Positions 48,709-62,700 are shown, counted from the stretch's first letter. The stretch is 64,000 bases of DNA from Zeugodacus cucurbitae (GCF_028554725.1 NC_071670.1:35706001-35770000), one strand, 5' to 3'. Translations and numbers: made by a program. Notes: generated by a model not told the origin, from the sequence alone.

Positions 48709-51700
48709 AGAGAGAGAAATCTGAATGATAATTTTTATTTTTAAATGAAAACACGACTTTATTATTCATTACACTGTACAGCACTCGACTGGGTACTGGA
48801 CCAAACTAGTTTTTACCGGGAGTTTGAGTCATAAGAAAAATAACTATATTCTCGGATTAGTCTCCGCAGTTCCTCCGAAGTTAGTCTCCATGATCGAGAT
48901 GCTTGGGTTCGAAGTTCGAAAAAAATATTATAAACTACAGGAATACTACTAAAGTAGGTGAGATACTACTAGTAGGGTGAGATCAAGGAAGTATGGTGGA
49001 TATGATTTTATTTCAAAGCCAAGTTCAAGCGATTATCAAATTTCGTTTCATTGATTGGAGACTTAGTGCAATTAATGAATTAAAAAACCATTTTAAGCAA
49101 GTCGTCTGAATAATTTTGTCCAACGAAGTTATCATCGTAGTCGCTATCATGTTCGGAGTCAACTTCTGTACTTGTAGCGAAAGTACGAAGCTTGAGTTCC
49201 TCATTCTGGATCCTACAGACTAGGATGTTTCCACAAAATAATACGTAACCAAATGTCTTCCATATCCAATTAAACTTTCGTTCTTTAATACCATTAATCC
49301 TCGTCCTTAATAAATAAGATGTAATTTGTAAAATATTTAGCCTATCAAATTACCATATGATTGCATGGCAACCGATTAAAGTGACATTTTGTCAATTAGG
49401 GTAGTGGATTCTTCCCAATGGAAGAATGGAAATTTTTGAAGTATTTCTCAAACCATTTAATCAAATATTTACATAACAGATCTGTCATCATGACATGGTA
49501 TTTCCTAAATAAAAAAAGTGGAATTTTACCATACCACATATTTTGATATCGATTTATTGGGTTTTTTTGGCCAGCTACAATAACAGCATAACAACCTAGC
49601 AAGTAACTTATCTACGAATACCCTGTGAAAATAGCATCTTCCTCATCTATTTGAAGACGACGGATATCATATCAACATCAACTTAGGTTTCGATAAAAAT
49701 TCTTTCATATATACCAATTGATATAGCTGAGTAAAAATAGTTATACTAAAACGTTTCCTTTATTTTTCCGGAATGGAAGAGATTAATCTATAGAGATCAC
49801 TAATCCTTTATAGGATTCAATTAAGTTAGTATATCAGGTAAAACATTACATCTCAAAATCATATAAATTGTTCATGATAACACAATTCCAATTCCAATAA
49901 ATTTAAATCAATTTAAACCATTTTAACATATTGACAAGGATATGTAAACGTTCATATTTGTATACGTCTATACATAAAGGTAATTGAGGCAACTATTTAA
50001 GTAAGAAATTTATCAAGATATATGCATGTATCCTTTGAGAGTCGCTTTGTCAGCGTAAAATATGAAATACACCAAATGCTCATACACTCGTGCACACGAT
50101 GCGACAACTGCAGTGGCAATTGTGGCAGCATGGCGCATGTCCTTTGTCCAAACCGTCAAAGCAGCCGTGCAATATTGCAGATATTTGCGGAATCTATTCC
50201 GTACTTTTTGTTCAAACAAATAGCTGATGCCATTTGTTAATATTTTTTGTTTCTGAAACAATTCTGTCGCATGAACGCTCGCCGAGCAAAGCACCAGTTC
50301 CGGCAAGGAATGCGGGCAAACAATCGCACAATTTCATATTTTGTTCGGTATGTATGAGGACACTTACCAGCACATACTATATAACGAAATTGCTGTAGAA
50401 TATTTGGTGCGTACACGAATATGAATTTAAACAAAAACAGCAACAAAGCGACCTTTCAGAGCGAAAGTGAAAAAATGCAATGAATGGGAATTTGAACAAA
50501 AAGGACAGCATTTTGCCAACTCCAATATTCCAATGCAGCACAATTCGAGTTCATATTGCAAGCGAGTGCTAGTAAATGTGTCAGCGTTGTCAGCGTCGAT
50601 GACATATGGGTGACACCAAGAGTCAACTGGTAAATAACACAAAGCAGTGTGAGTCTCTAGACAGTTTTCATTTTTACAGTGCTGGAATTTATTTTTCGTT
50701 ATTTCTATGGAGCATATAAAGCGTTACATTTATAAAAGTCAACATTCGGGAATAAAAAAGGAATTTCCAGTAAACTGTAGTGTGTCAAAATATTTGTGAG
50801 TTTCCATATTTCCTCTCACAATACCTGTAAAAGGCAGTATGAAACTTGAAAATAATATAATTTGAGATTGTCAAAATATTGTTTACTTTTCACAGTTCCA
50901 TTTTTCTCCACAAGCAGTGTATATATTTACTAGTGACCAAGTCGTTCTTTGAAGTTCTTGCGTCTTTTTATATGGTTTTGGATAGTATAACTGCTTGTCA
51001 GTCATACTCGTAAGGACCTTTTCCAAATTATGATATTTATGATATGAGGTCTACCCCAGATACATGCCGGAGTGTAGACACCTCTCTCTTGCAATTAATC
51101 TCTTGAACCGTCCGTTAAATAATCACATATTAAATTGATTCTGATGTCTAGACCATTTTATTGGTCTTAATCCACAACAATAACCGAGAATTCTGGCACA
51201 TCATCGAAAAAAATCAGTGGTGCTATTTTAATGAAACCGAAGTACTCTTGACATAACACAAAGCTGGAACAAGCCCAGAAACCCAGACTCATTAACTTGT
51301 TGCCAAACAAACTTCTAATCATTTACTAACCTGGAGGTCCTAGAAATGACAATAGACGAAAGATTGAATAAAGTAGCAAACTACTGACCAATAGACCAAA
51401 TCTGAGCAATGAGCTGCCTCAGGCAAAATAGTTTTGATTCACCATTAGAAACCATGAGTAGACTACAGCGAGAAAACACAACGAGAAATATGAGATGAAG
51501 GAGTGCCCAGCTTATTTCCTAGATATAATTGGCCTTATCTTCATAAGATGAATTTAAACTCAAGAACGATTCCGCTGCCAGGAGTAAGTATATGCTACTG
51601 GGATGAGAGCAGTTTAATGGTTGTATGGATATCAGGCTCAAATGATAAATATTATGAGCTCTATGACTTACGGTAGTGGTCTGAATAAATTATTTATCTC

Positions 51701-54700
51701 ATTAAATATATAATGAGTACGCCTTCGATATTTCCGAAAACTAGAGGAGATCACTACTTAGTTCATTGAGGTAACAGCTAAACTGGAATTAAAATCCTGA
51801 TAAAAAAGATTTCACCAAGTGAATTACTGTAAAGGACACACTTTATTTTTATACTCCTCTCAAAGCCATATATATACATACATTGGTATGGAGCAAAAAA
51901 ATCATTTGGTATAAAACACTCTGCAAGTAAATTTCTTAATTAATGCTCACGTGTGCGCGCCACGAGCTTCACTGGATTTAGATTGGCTGTGGCTGTGTGA
52001 TTTAACCCCATACAAACATGTGTATTATATGTATATTTATGGTGGAAATTTAAATTTTTTCATAAAAAGTGAAAACATGTGCCATGGTTAATGTCGGCTA
52101 AAAATTGCCAATTAACTTTACCATATTTAATGATTATTAAAAAATGCTGCGCCGTAATTAAGTAATTTTATACTAATTAAAAATCGATTGAAAAGGCTTG
52201 AAGCTAACTGGATAAGTTTGTGGTATATTTTATATATGTAAGTGTGTTAATATATATGTAAGTATGTATGTTTGTGTGGAAAATTCCAAAATACATATGT
52301 AATTCTTAAATATTTTAATGCTGAAATTGATAATCATTAAAACCCTTTTAAGCAGAAAATACCTACACGAGCGAGCTATAAAATGTGGATTATGCGCAAA
52401 CTTTTCATGAAATTTCCAAACCATTTTAAAAGAGGAAAAATTAAATATATAAATAGATATACAACAATTTATGAAAGTATTTTAAACTGAGTTATTTTGG
52501 GTAAATTACTTAATAATTACTTGTGAATTCTACTGATTACTCTGCAAGTCAACCCTGCGAGTACAAATACAACAACAAACTCTGTTTTTAACATCTTTTT
52601 CTAAGTGAATTACTTAATGATTACTCGTGAATACTACTGAATACTCTGCAGGTAATTGCAACCATCCGAGTATGAAAAAACTCCGAAAAAGAATTGTTCT
52701 TAAAAATATCTGTTAGTATTTTAGAATCTCCTCACAACTAGTAGGTCCCACCATTTGTCATATAAGAGGAAGACGCACACCAGAAATAATGCTAGGATTG
52801 GATTGAATGCCGTTATTAATTCTGCCATGAGACTATTTCAAGCGCCATTCTGGACAGAATCGCTCAATGCAAAGCTGAGTCACCTACCTTAAAAAGAAAT
52901 TATTCATTAGAAAAATTATAAGCTGGAGCTGCATTAAATTTATGAATTTAAATTGCCTTATCATTGAATAGAAAAGCAATGAATTATATTATTAGGGCTA
53001 TTGTGCAAATTGGAGTTGCCACTTGATTTAGAATTTCCTTTTTCATATAAATTTAATTTTTTAAAAGATTTAAATTTTCAATTATTTGTAAAAAATCTGG
53101 TAAAAGGAAAACCTTCAAGTTGTTAGGATTTGAAAAAAAAAATCAAAAAATATTGAAAAAATTCTCAAAAAATATGTAATATGTTAAATATAGTCTCTAA
53201 AAATCTGATAATTACCTATGGAGCTATTCGCCAAATAACAAAGAGTGCTCGGGAGCATGTAGATAGCGGCAACTGCAAGCAACTTTAAATGCGTTTTTTC
53301 TCAAAACTATGTTTTTGAACTGGTAATAACTGTAACTCAAAAACCGCTCAGTAGATTTTAATAAAATTTATACAGTCGAAGGATTTTTTTTTTCAAATTT
53401 TCGATTTTTTAATTTTTGGTTTTTTCCCGAAAATCTAGCAAAAAATTTCTGAGGCCGCCATTTTGTTAATTTTTGAAAAAAAATAAATAAAAAAGCTTCG
53501 ATTAGGCCCAGGATTATCTTTTTATATAACTATTTTTTCTTATTCGATTGATTTTAAAGGACTTATGATAGTCCCCGCAAGGACTCTTTTTTGAAACTGG
53601 GTCAACACAAACAGCTTTAACTTTGGAAGTTATAATTTTTTCAAATTTTCGTGACTTCAAGTCAAAAGATTGTTTAATAATGCCATTTTATTACTTTTGT
53701 AAAATAACATAATTTAATAGCAAAAAAATACTGAAAATTCCAAATTTTTTTCGTCTCTCTGACTACCCATAACCCCTTAAATTAAAATATGATTCCAATT
53801 TTGAAAAAAATCTACAAAAATATATGTATATACACATATTTACATATATATCAAAATTTAGTTTTTAATTTAAACCTTCAGTGTCACAAAATACATAAAA
53901 TTTTGGCAAAATAATATAAACATTTTGGAGCAAATATTAAAACTACAACAATACAAATATAAAGACTCTGATTATGGAGTGAGTAAACTACCAAAAGACA
54001 GCCACAAAAACCAACAAAGTTTGGCGCTGGCAGCCACCACCAGCGAGCGTGTCAACGACTGACTGGCAAACAAAAAGGACGCAACAAAGCAGCACGACAA
54101 CTACTCAAAGCGCCTTTGTCTTGTGCCGCACTCAGAACTCAGCACTGTGCTGCCGGTGACACACTGACACCGAACAAAGAATCGGCCAAGCTTATTGAAG
54201 CAAAGCCACAAGCACGAAACGCGCACCCGCACCCACCCAAACAAACAACCGAAGCGAAGTGTAAATAAATGCGAAAGTAAAGTTAAAATTACACACTGAC
54301 ATACATTTTGTGCGTAAAATGTTAAATGTTTTTGTTGTGTCAATATTATTTGCAATAAATTGTTGTACTCGGTGTTGTTGTTCTTGTTGCATGCGCAATA
54401 AAAGTTCACGATTAAGCTGGCTGTGTGTGGTCTCAACAGCTCCTACTATGAATCGCCTATGTTTATATGTGTTGGTGTGTGGCTGTGTGTGTCAACAACC
54501 GGTTATCCTGTTAACTCATCTGCAGCGACACTCTTCAGGCGCAGCAACCTTTGCCTCGTCTGCGCAATTCATTAAAATTAATTTAATTAATTTTAATTAC
54601 CATCGGCAAACGCGCTGCCTTTGTATGCACACACACATACACGGTTGCAAGTGTGGCATGCTAAAAATGCGCCACGGAATGTAACCAAACAAGAGGCAAA

Positions 54701-56086
54701 AAAAGAGTGCAACCAAGGCTCCTATTTACATACATATATACACCAGAAAGTTCTGCCGCCGTTTGGCAGCAACCAGAAATAACAACTTAATTAAGCGTCG
54801 TGGTTGCAAAAGCATCTCAACCGCGTCGTAACGCTGCGGCTCTCAGCAGTTGCAGCGAAACAAAAAATAAATAAATTAATGTATTTATGTAAATAGTGGC
54901 AAAAGCGTAAAGTAAACGTTTACCGTTTTTTTTTTTTCAAACAAAGTTAAGATTTTTCCACACGTTAAATTGTTGAAAGCTCGGCTGGCCTGCAAAAACG
55001 TTTACTAATAGGTGGCAATTACTGCGTACTACGAAATAAATCGCCAATGAAAGTATACCATTAGATAATGCCATGCAATATCTATTGTGCGGGAGTTAAC
55101 TCTGTGCAAAATAAATACTTCGAATTTTACAAAAAATGTCGAAAGTGACCTTTATCGTGCCAGGAAGTAGTGATGAAAGATTGTTAACCTATCCTTGTTT
55201 TAGATATATACTTAGTACACTCTTCAAATAATCTAGAGGAATACTGCTTAGGTGACAGTCACCACCCGATCGAACTCAAAGCCTTCGGTGTGAAGATATT
55301 CGTTAGCAATGAGCGATCATTCTCGTCATTCAAAGATTTCAAAGATTTACTAATAAAGGCGATTAAATAAAGGTAACGGTAATAATATGTGTCAGCACCA
55401 TCTCGATAAGCTGAAGTTCACGGCATTAGTTGAAATTTGAAATATTTTTATGAACCTCTAGAAATATAAATTTTTTTCTATTAGATAAGGGTGAATACCT
55501 TATGAAAATAAATAAAAAAATGTATGAAAATGATGGTACGAAAAGAGCAATGAACTAATCGAAACATTTCCATAGGATGACAAGGATTAAGAATACAGGA
55601 AAATGTAAAAGAGAGTTATGAATCGAATGACTGTTTCAAAAACAGCCTTCTTCAAAATGTTAAAAAAGCTATTCATTAGAAGTCTCTCCTATTCATGGGA
55701 ATTTGAAACTTACGCTTTGTGAATAACAGCTTGCTTTCGTTGTCTACTCATTGAACCACATTTTCTCTCTTTAGATTCAAAGCTATTGGATGAAACATGA
55801 TCTAACTGATATATATATACATATATGTATATGATACTAAAGAGCTCGTTTATCTTGTGGTACATTTTCTTTGGTAGAAATCACCATTGCTTGCTATTGG
55901 CAGAAGCATTAAGAAGCATTCACGCCTTTTATCGTAGGATTTCAAAGGACAAAATCTTTTTCGAGTATTTCATGTTGACATATTATATTGGCTTATAGCC
56001 ATGCTTGAAGTGAATGAGTAATTTATTAATTCATATTTACATATTATCTCTCAATAATTAATTTTATTTTATTAATATATATAGAT
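48709..56086. other. AT-rich non-coding DNA
   Basis: No supported gene. 53,230-53,770 is T-rich with sentence-like words (CTGTAACTCAAAAACCGCTCAGTAGATTTTAATAAAATTTA split over 53,325-53,370) that resemble dispersed insect repeats, not identified. 53,990-54,260 is a CAA/CCA-rich, GC-richer patch that could be regulatory, but no Inr/DPE pair fits. Overlapping frames at 54,100-54,680 are on both strands and Cys/Val-rich. Confidence 0.45.
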
Positions 56087-56680
56087 AATGGGCCTAATCA
56101 TTGAATCCGTTTCGATGGAAAAATGGTTCGATTCGATGGAACAATTTTATGTCGGAATCATTGAAACGGTATCGAAAATAAAATTTACGATCACATTGAA
56201 TTCGCTTACCGACCGATAGATGTCGCTAATTACGAGATCACTGAATCCGCAAAATATATCCCATATATCCGTTTATGGGTGAGTTGCGGAAATTTAAAAG
56301 AATTAAACCATTTGGAAGTTTTTATGTAATCAATTACAGATGACGGTCTAAATTATATTTTAAATGGGTATTTTAGAGACAAAAGACAAAAACATACTAA
56401 CAAACATAAATTTAAGGTGTGGAATAGCGAAAGATTTTCTCAAAGAGCCTCAGGCGAATTAAATATTATTTTGGAAGACATTTCACAATAGTTAAAAGTC
56501 AGTTTTAATTTTTTTTTAATAAAGCAAAAAGCACAGACACTTTATCAAATATGTCGGATTTGTCGATAAATATCGATAAAACAGTTTTACGTTCTCACTT
56601 TGTGGTAAAGCAGTTTATCGACGCAATCAATAATTACATGAAAATTTTCGATCGAATCGGATGCAATGATTAGGCCTAAT
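56087..56680. mobile_element. TIR element (~590 bp), possible PIF/Harbinger-like MITE
   Basis: The left end (from 56090) reads GGGCCTAATCATTGAATCC then GTTTCGATGGAAAA. The right end, reversed from 56677, reads AGGCCTAATCATTGCATCC then GATTCGATCGAAAA. That is about 33 bases with four differences. AAT borders both sides (56087-56089 and 56678-56680). TAAT is possible if one end base is assigned differently. The interior is AT-rich, with a GATAAATATCGATAAAA patch and no transposase frame, so it is non-autonomous. The 3-bp duplication and GGGCC ends suggest Harbinger-type, as an inference. Confidence 0.7.
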
Positions 56681-59600
56681 ATTTACCAGCTTATGAATCA
56701 TTAGCCAGAGGCCGTTGAGTTTGATTATGATTTAATTGTGTTTATAGTTGCTTAAAGAGCATAAACACATAAAAAATTATTGACCCTTCTCATGCGCATT
56801 TCTCTCATCATATATTCCCACAAATTAAACCACTATTTTTTCCTCTTCATTAAAAAGTAAGGTTATGTTATTGAAAATACTCCTCCCAAGCTCTTCATAG
56901 CATGCAATCGTACATTCGCATGCGCCCAACTGTTGTTGGCTGCTTGACCAGCTCGATGGCGCTTCTTTAGAATCACCATAAAAAGTAAAAGCCAAGAGCC
57001 ATAAAATCATTTCAGCTTAAATTGAATACTCGCGTTGCACATACATATGTAACAAGCACTTGAAAGGCACACCGTCATATTCACTTTGCGGTCCGGTTAT
57101 GAGTATGTATGTTTGTATGTATAATGTGTTTGGCTATGCAATATTCTGCTTGTTATTATTATGCATTATTGTTATTGCTATTGTTGCGCTATATGTTGTT
57201 ATTGTAACTGCTTGTAAATATAGATACAAACATATATATTTACATACATATATGTTTGTGTGGCATAGTGATTATGGCATGGCTATGTGTGCGGTTTGCT
57301 ACATTTAATGCCCACAAAACCTAAATTGTAACGTAAACACCTTTAAAGGGAGCCAACAACTCCGCCACGCAACAAGGAAGTGATTTCCAGCACTGTTACA
57401 GTTACATACACACACGTGTTTCACTGTTTTGTCCAGCAAGTCAGTAAGCAATTTAAAGACAATTAGAATTGATTGTAATGGCTTGTGCGTATGGGTACCG
57501 CCGCCAGCTGGTTCTCACCAAGCGCACACCCACCCAACTCCGTACACCCAACGGTCAGCCGTCCAGCCCGGCAAGTGCAATGGTCATCATTGGCGACACG
57601 CAACAACAACAACAGCATTAATAGCACTCCGCAAAAGCACTAAAATAAAATGCAACAACAGCAGCAATAATGTAACAAGAACGTCATATAATCGGCATGC
57701 GATCTACGAGCGTACGCGAGTAAACAACAGTAACAGCATCTGTAGTAAGTTGGCTAACAAGGGCAACAGCTTTCATGGTTAAAAATATTGCAACCAGTTT
57801 GCCATAATAAACCAAACTTGTTGGTGCACCAAAAAGGGTATTCGCATTGCGGTGTGATTGGGAGCTACTGCCAGCGTGGTATAATAGTTGTGCGAGTAGG
57901 TGAGAAGAAGAAATGACAGTTTTTTTTTTTTATGAAGGTTCTCATGATAAAGAAGTGAAGCAAAAATTTAAACTTTACTCACCATAATGAGTACTAGGTC
58001 TCAAGTCTACCAATAAATGTCTTGAATAAGTATTCTCGAGCGAGTTTTCGAACAAAACACCTAGTGGAGCCATTCAAGTTAAGGTGGTCACCTTAGTCAA
58101 CACTGTCTCTCCACTCGGTGAGTCTTGGACCCGCAAGAGAGAATTTCAGAAAGAATTTTTACTAATGATAACTCTTAGAAAGTATTTCTATCAGCCTTAG
58201 GTCAATTTTTATCAGTAAAACCCACAATTATATTGAATTACTTAACATTTTTTTAACCAGTTTTGTGTGATCATATAAATTTATACGAGGTTTATTCAAA
58301 ATAAGGGTTACAATTTTTACAATTTCTGAGATCTTTTGAACACAACACGTATACAGCAAAAGATTTACGAAATTTGTGGACCAATATTGTTCTTATCGAA
58401 TTCAAAAATTCTAGATTTGAAAGAGTAATCGATTAAAAATAGTCAAGTAAGGGACTCGAAAGTTCTAGCTATAATATGTCCCTTATTAACGATATTAAGG
58501 CAAGTGAAATCTTATATTAGATAAGTAACAGAAAGTATCCACCAATATGTTATCCACAACAAAGTAATTTTATAACACTGACCAGCTCACAAACAGCTCT
58601 ATTAAGCCGAAATCATTTCAGGCATTTAATATATAATCCAATAAGACGAACCTATTTAAAGGTGGATCCCGAATTAAAATCTTGTGGACTAGATTGAATA
58701 AATAAAGGTTGTTGGAAAATACAGACGGCCTTTACAGTTCTCGGTAGATTTAGAGATTAAGGCCATGGCCGGGCCGCGTTCTTTCATGACTCTATGAATC
58801 TCTATGTATCTATTACTGGAATTGCTCTGCCCTGTTCAAACAGTATATTTCTAGGCATACGGTGTTTTGTTATAACTACATGTCTGCCTTTCGACTTAAC
58901 GGCTGACTGAAGGTAATATATGATATCAAAAAAAAGTTTTTGCGCTCAAAAGAGATCCTCAGATATTTTGCTGACTGTTGACTGTTTACGTATAAATAAT
59001 CTTGTGAATTTATATCTTACTGGACCACTCCTCAAAGATATAGAGGATGCTAACTCCCTGCGGAGGAGCATTTAATTAAAGACCGTCTCTACACATCACA
59101 AGAATTAGTCGTTATAAGGAAGTCGGCTCGCACTGGTTTCCTCGCACTTACTTCACCCACTTGTGTGTATATCTGAGGCCAAAGAGCCAATATTCCGACT
59201 ACGTTTGGAGAGAGGTGCTTTCGTATTCACTGTTACATAGGCGCACGCTTGTTAGCATTAAATAAAGTTATTTTTACTTAAACTGACATTTATATGCGTG
59301 AAATTATTATTATTGCTTGTTCATGTCCAGGCCATAACAAGTTTAACGTTTCACTTGCTCGGCTGTCTGCCGGGTTTCTTTCTACACGAGGCGTGCGACT
59401 CTTGCCAGCCAAGTCAGCGCGCCTAGTTGACCAGCGTCAGAGCGCGAGTGTGTTGTTGTGTTACATATTTACACAACATTTGCTTATAGACATAGACATG
59501 GGAGAAGTGCTGCCAACTTTTGTGCCAACTGTGTGCGGCAGAAGCCGTAAACTGCTCAGTCATCCAGGATTCCGCAGAGAGTTGTAAAGGCTGTCTCGCC

Positions 59601-60235
59601 GTATGGTCTGTGGCAGATTGTTATCGCGTTAGGAAGTGCGTAATTTGGTTGGCAACAAGCGGATGCTGCGCGGAACTCTGAATATATGTATGTCTGTAAG
59701 TGTGTCCACATGTAAATTTGTTGCTGTGTGCTGGCAGCTTGAGAAGCTTAGAAGTCCAGTTGGCTGGCATTACTTTGATGTCGAAGTACAGACATTCGTT
59801 GTACGGACGGTTATGGCGCAAATAAGTGAGCTTACTATTGGAAGACTTTGTAGCAACCATGAAGAATCTATTTATATGCACAGTTCTAAGTCCACAAACA
59901 CGCTGTCTGTCGCCTCTAATTAACATCAGTTTATGTGTACGAATCAAACCAGTTTCGCTGTGAGAATAAAGAGCTAACAAAGTATTGAACATATATCCAT
60001 ATACGAGAATGCCGCGTTCTAGCCTTAATGTTACTTCTATAATTACTGGCGTGCCCTTTTCTTGTAGTTGATACTCCCATTTTGCTTGTAACTGTTATAT
60101 AATAATAAAAGTTAATTTTTATCTTTTATGGAAGTAGTTTCTTACTTACGGTGATACCTAAAATGAGCCTATGTCTGACTAACTGTAAGGCGCAACTATT
60201 AGGGGTATGATCTTAATTGTGGATGATATGATATG
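56681..60235. other. Non-coding DNA
   Basis: No supported gene. 57,480-57,780 is GC-richer with CAA repeats and a 117-codon plus frame that is Thr/Asn/Ser low complexity. TATACGAGGTTTATTCAAAATAAGG at about 58,283 (given in part) resembles a mariner terminus, but no partner end was found. 59,320-59,640 is another GC-richer patch with open frames on both strands and no recognisable product. Confidence 0.45.
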
Positions 60236-60719
60236 GAACCAAGTAAGCAAAGGCTAAGTTCGGGTGTCACCGAACATTTTATACTCTTCCAATTTATTTA
60301 TTTAATTTTATTAATGTAACAAACGATTTGACCCACATATTCGGCACATATATGGTATAAAGTCCATTGAAAGTTGGAAACCCTAACATTAGTTATATGG
60401 GAGATAGTGAAGTTATGACCCGATTTTACTCGTTTTTGGCTCGGAGACATATTATTAGAAGAAAAATATTTCCTCTGAATTTCTTCAAAATATCTGAGAG
60501 ACTTATATTTTCGGTAAAAAATTTGTTAGAAGCGCTGAGGTCCTCATATTCGATATAATGAACCGATTTCGACGATTTTCAGAAAAGGGGTGGCACAATA
60601 TAAATGCAGTATTTATAAAAAGTTCTGTTCCGATATCTTCACTAGTGCTTACTTTATATATTGTAAAGTAAACAATTCAAAACGCCTTCAAAGTTTTGGT
60701 ATATGGAAAGTAGGCGTCC
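60236..60719 (+). mobile_element. Dispersed repeat (unclassified), truncated copy
   Basis: Starts GAACCAAGTAAGCAAAGGCTAAG, then a hairpin GTTCGGGTG/TCACCGAAC (60258-60275) and TTTTATACTCT. It follows the same order of blocks as 47837-48708: ATATTCGGCA, AAAGTCCATTGAAAGTTGG, ATATCTTCACTAGTGC, TATATTGTAAAGTAAAC. It breaks off at GGAAAGTAGGCGTCC. It keeps the 5' end missing from the other copy and lacks the 3' half. TTTTATACTCT here is the inverse of AGAGTATAAAA at the other copy's 3' end, so the full family has inverted near-terminal motifs. Confidence 0.8.
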
Positions 60720-62102
60720 AATTACGCCAAAGAAATATTTCCTTTTTTAAAATAAAATGTAAAAAAGGTTCCGTAGAATTCATTTCCCATTTATAATGTC
60801 CTAAGTATATTTGAAATATAATAGAAATACGTATCATTAAACTACATACTCATTTTATTGCAGGAATTCTTAATAATTTGAATATACAATAAGGGTAAGT
60901 TCTAAAAAATAATTGGAAATCTAAAGCTCTGTTTATACCAAAAATTATTTAAAATGAAAAACATTTTTTCATCACCTTATACAGACTATAATTGTCAGTT
61001 TTTCGACAAAAGTAAAGTTAATTATGTCTCAAAAAAATGTTTCTTCATTCTTAAAATTGCGTAAAAAATCTTAATTTGATTTTTTCTTACTAAGCGAACT
61101 CAAAAATATATTTATAAAAAAATTAATTTCAAAATTTTACCAAAAAGTTGAAAGTCATACCCCTAATATGCACATAGTAGTCCTTTTCTTCATATTTATG
61201 TAAGCTTGTCATTGTGCGCGTAAGTGACGTACAAAACTTTAGCCCAAATGAATTTTTATGATTGTCCTATATCCATCCTGCACGCACACTGTGACAAACA
61301 CACACTACGTACATATATACTATATAAGTATCATGTAGTCTGTGTATATATATGTACCTATGGCCACCAGTGGCGCTTGAATTGTCTGTGTCATTTGGTG
61401 GCATGAATGGCAGGTGGAAAGTGAAGTTATGAATATTTGAACGATTAAACGTGATTAGAAGTTAAATTGGTTCGGCTTGTACGCAGATTTGCATTTAGTT
61501 TTTATGTAGGTGCCAATGTATTTGTGTGCCTCTGTGTGTGTATATATACGGTAGGTATTGCCTCGAATTGTGCCAACTTAAGTGAGATTAAGTGAGGTCG
61601 TGACGTTATTACTCCACACATTTAAATATATGCTTTTATTGGTCACCAATTGCTTTTCGGTGGGTCATTGTGCGGACAAAATATGCAAAACATATTACGT
61701 GTTGACGGTTATTGCCAATGTCTTTTGTTTCTTTCCGGCATTTAAAGGTTTTTGCTGATTTTGTGCGAATTATGAGAATGCGGAAAGAGAGAGGAGCGTC
61801 ACTAATATTTGCATTGGAAGCTAGAATGCAATGTATTGTTTATAGTTTGATACTGTTTAAGTTTTAGAATTGTACTAAAAATTTTGAGCTTTCCAAAAAA
61901 TGTCATGCAACCAAACTGAAATGCGGTTGATAACATATTTCTCAATTACGGTTGAGAATGGATGAAAGTCATCCTTTCATCGAACTCAACTTGTCGCTTC
62001 ACCAGTCTCATTTTAAGTTTGGTATTGTGGATCTCATTGACTTCTGCTACCTAGTGAGTCGTTGAAGGCCATCTCATAGGCGTGTCGAATAAAAGGCGCT
62101 AT
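60720..62102. other. AT-rich non-coding DNA
   Basis: No supported gene. An acceptor/donor-like pair brackets 31 bases near 60,862-60,892, but all frames are stopped. TATATG and TGTG tracts occur near 61,330 and 61,540. Confidence 0.5.
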
Positions 62103-62700
62103 GTCCGAGTCATCAACGAAGTGTGTGGTCTAGCGTAGTCCTGGAGGAACACTACACCCTTCCTGTTGGCAATTTCGGGACGCTTCTGGCCGATCGCCTG
62201 CTTCAAGCGATCCAGTTGTTAGCAGTAGATAGGAGAATTAAGCGTCTGGAGCAGCTCATAGTGGATGATTCCCTTCCAATCCCACTAAACACCCGGCTTG
62301 ACTACTGTTTGGTACGATGCACCGGCCTTCGACCACGATCGTTTTCGCTTGATATTGTCGTAAGTGATCCATTTTTCGTCGTCAGTCACCATTCGCTTCA
62401 AAAATGCGTCGAGTTCGTTCCGTTTCAGTAGTATATCGCAGGCGTTGATTCGGTCCAGAAGGTCTTTTTTGCGTCAAATAATGCGGCACCCAAACATCAA
62501 GCTTTTTTGTGTATCCAGCTTTCTGCAGTTGGTTTAAAATGGTTTGTTGACTAATTCCCACCTCCTGGGCGATGTCACGAGATGCCGCATGCCGGTCTAA
62601 CTCGATGTTTTCCATGATTTGATCGGTATTCGTCGTCACAGGTCTTCCGCCGACTGGCGTTTTCACTCGCTCTGAATCGTCGAAACCATTTCTCCGCAGT
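62103..62700 (-). pseudogene. Mariner (DD34D-type) transposase relic
   Basis: On the minus strand, GGRPVTTNTDQIMENIELDR, DIAQEVGISQQTILNQLQKA and KKLDVWVPHYLTQK give the second helix-turn-helix and the WVPHxLTQ motif. A frameshift near 62465 follows. Then come LLDRINACDILLKRNELDAF, LKRMVTDDEKWITYDN (first catalytic Asp; the usual TGDEKW Gly is Asp), KRKRSWSKAG, a stop, WDWKGIIHYELL, another stop, QLDRLKQAIGQKRPEIANRK and FLQDYARPHTSLMTR (second Asp). The third Asp block and the C-terminus are gone. Part of the VLLCVWWDW segment is deleted. No terminal repeats were found. Clearly dead. Confidence 0.88.

Noticed and set aside
50022..50240. Cys-rich plus-strand frame resembling a zinc-binding knot
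   Set aside because: The Cys spacing is imperfect, the frame is short and unsupported by splice signals, and a competing minus-strand frame covers the same DNA.
57429..57782. 117-codon plus-strand frame
   Set aside because: Thr/Asn/Ser-rich low-complexity translation of CAA repeats with no acceptor, Kozak context or recognisable motif.
60862..60892. 31-nt splice-flanked micro-exon
   Set aside because: Acceptor and donor are good, but every frame is stopped and there is no other sign of transcription.
62123..62431. 102-codon plus-strand frame
   Set aside because: It is the antisense of the mariner transposase relic.
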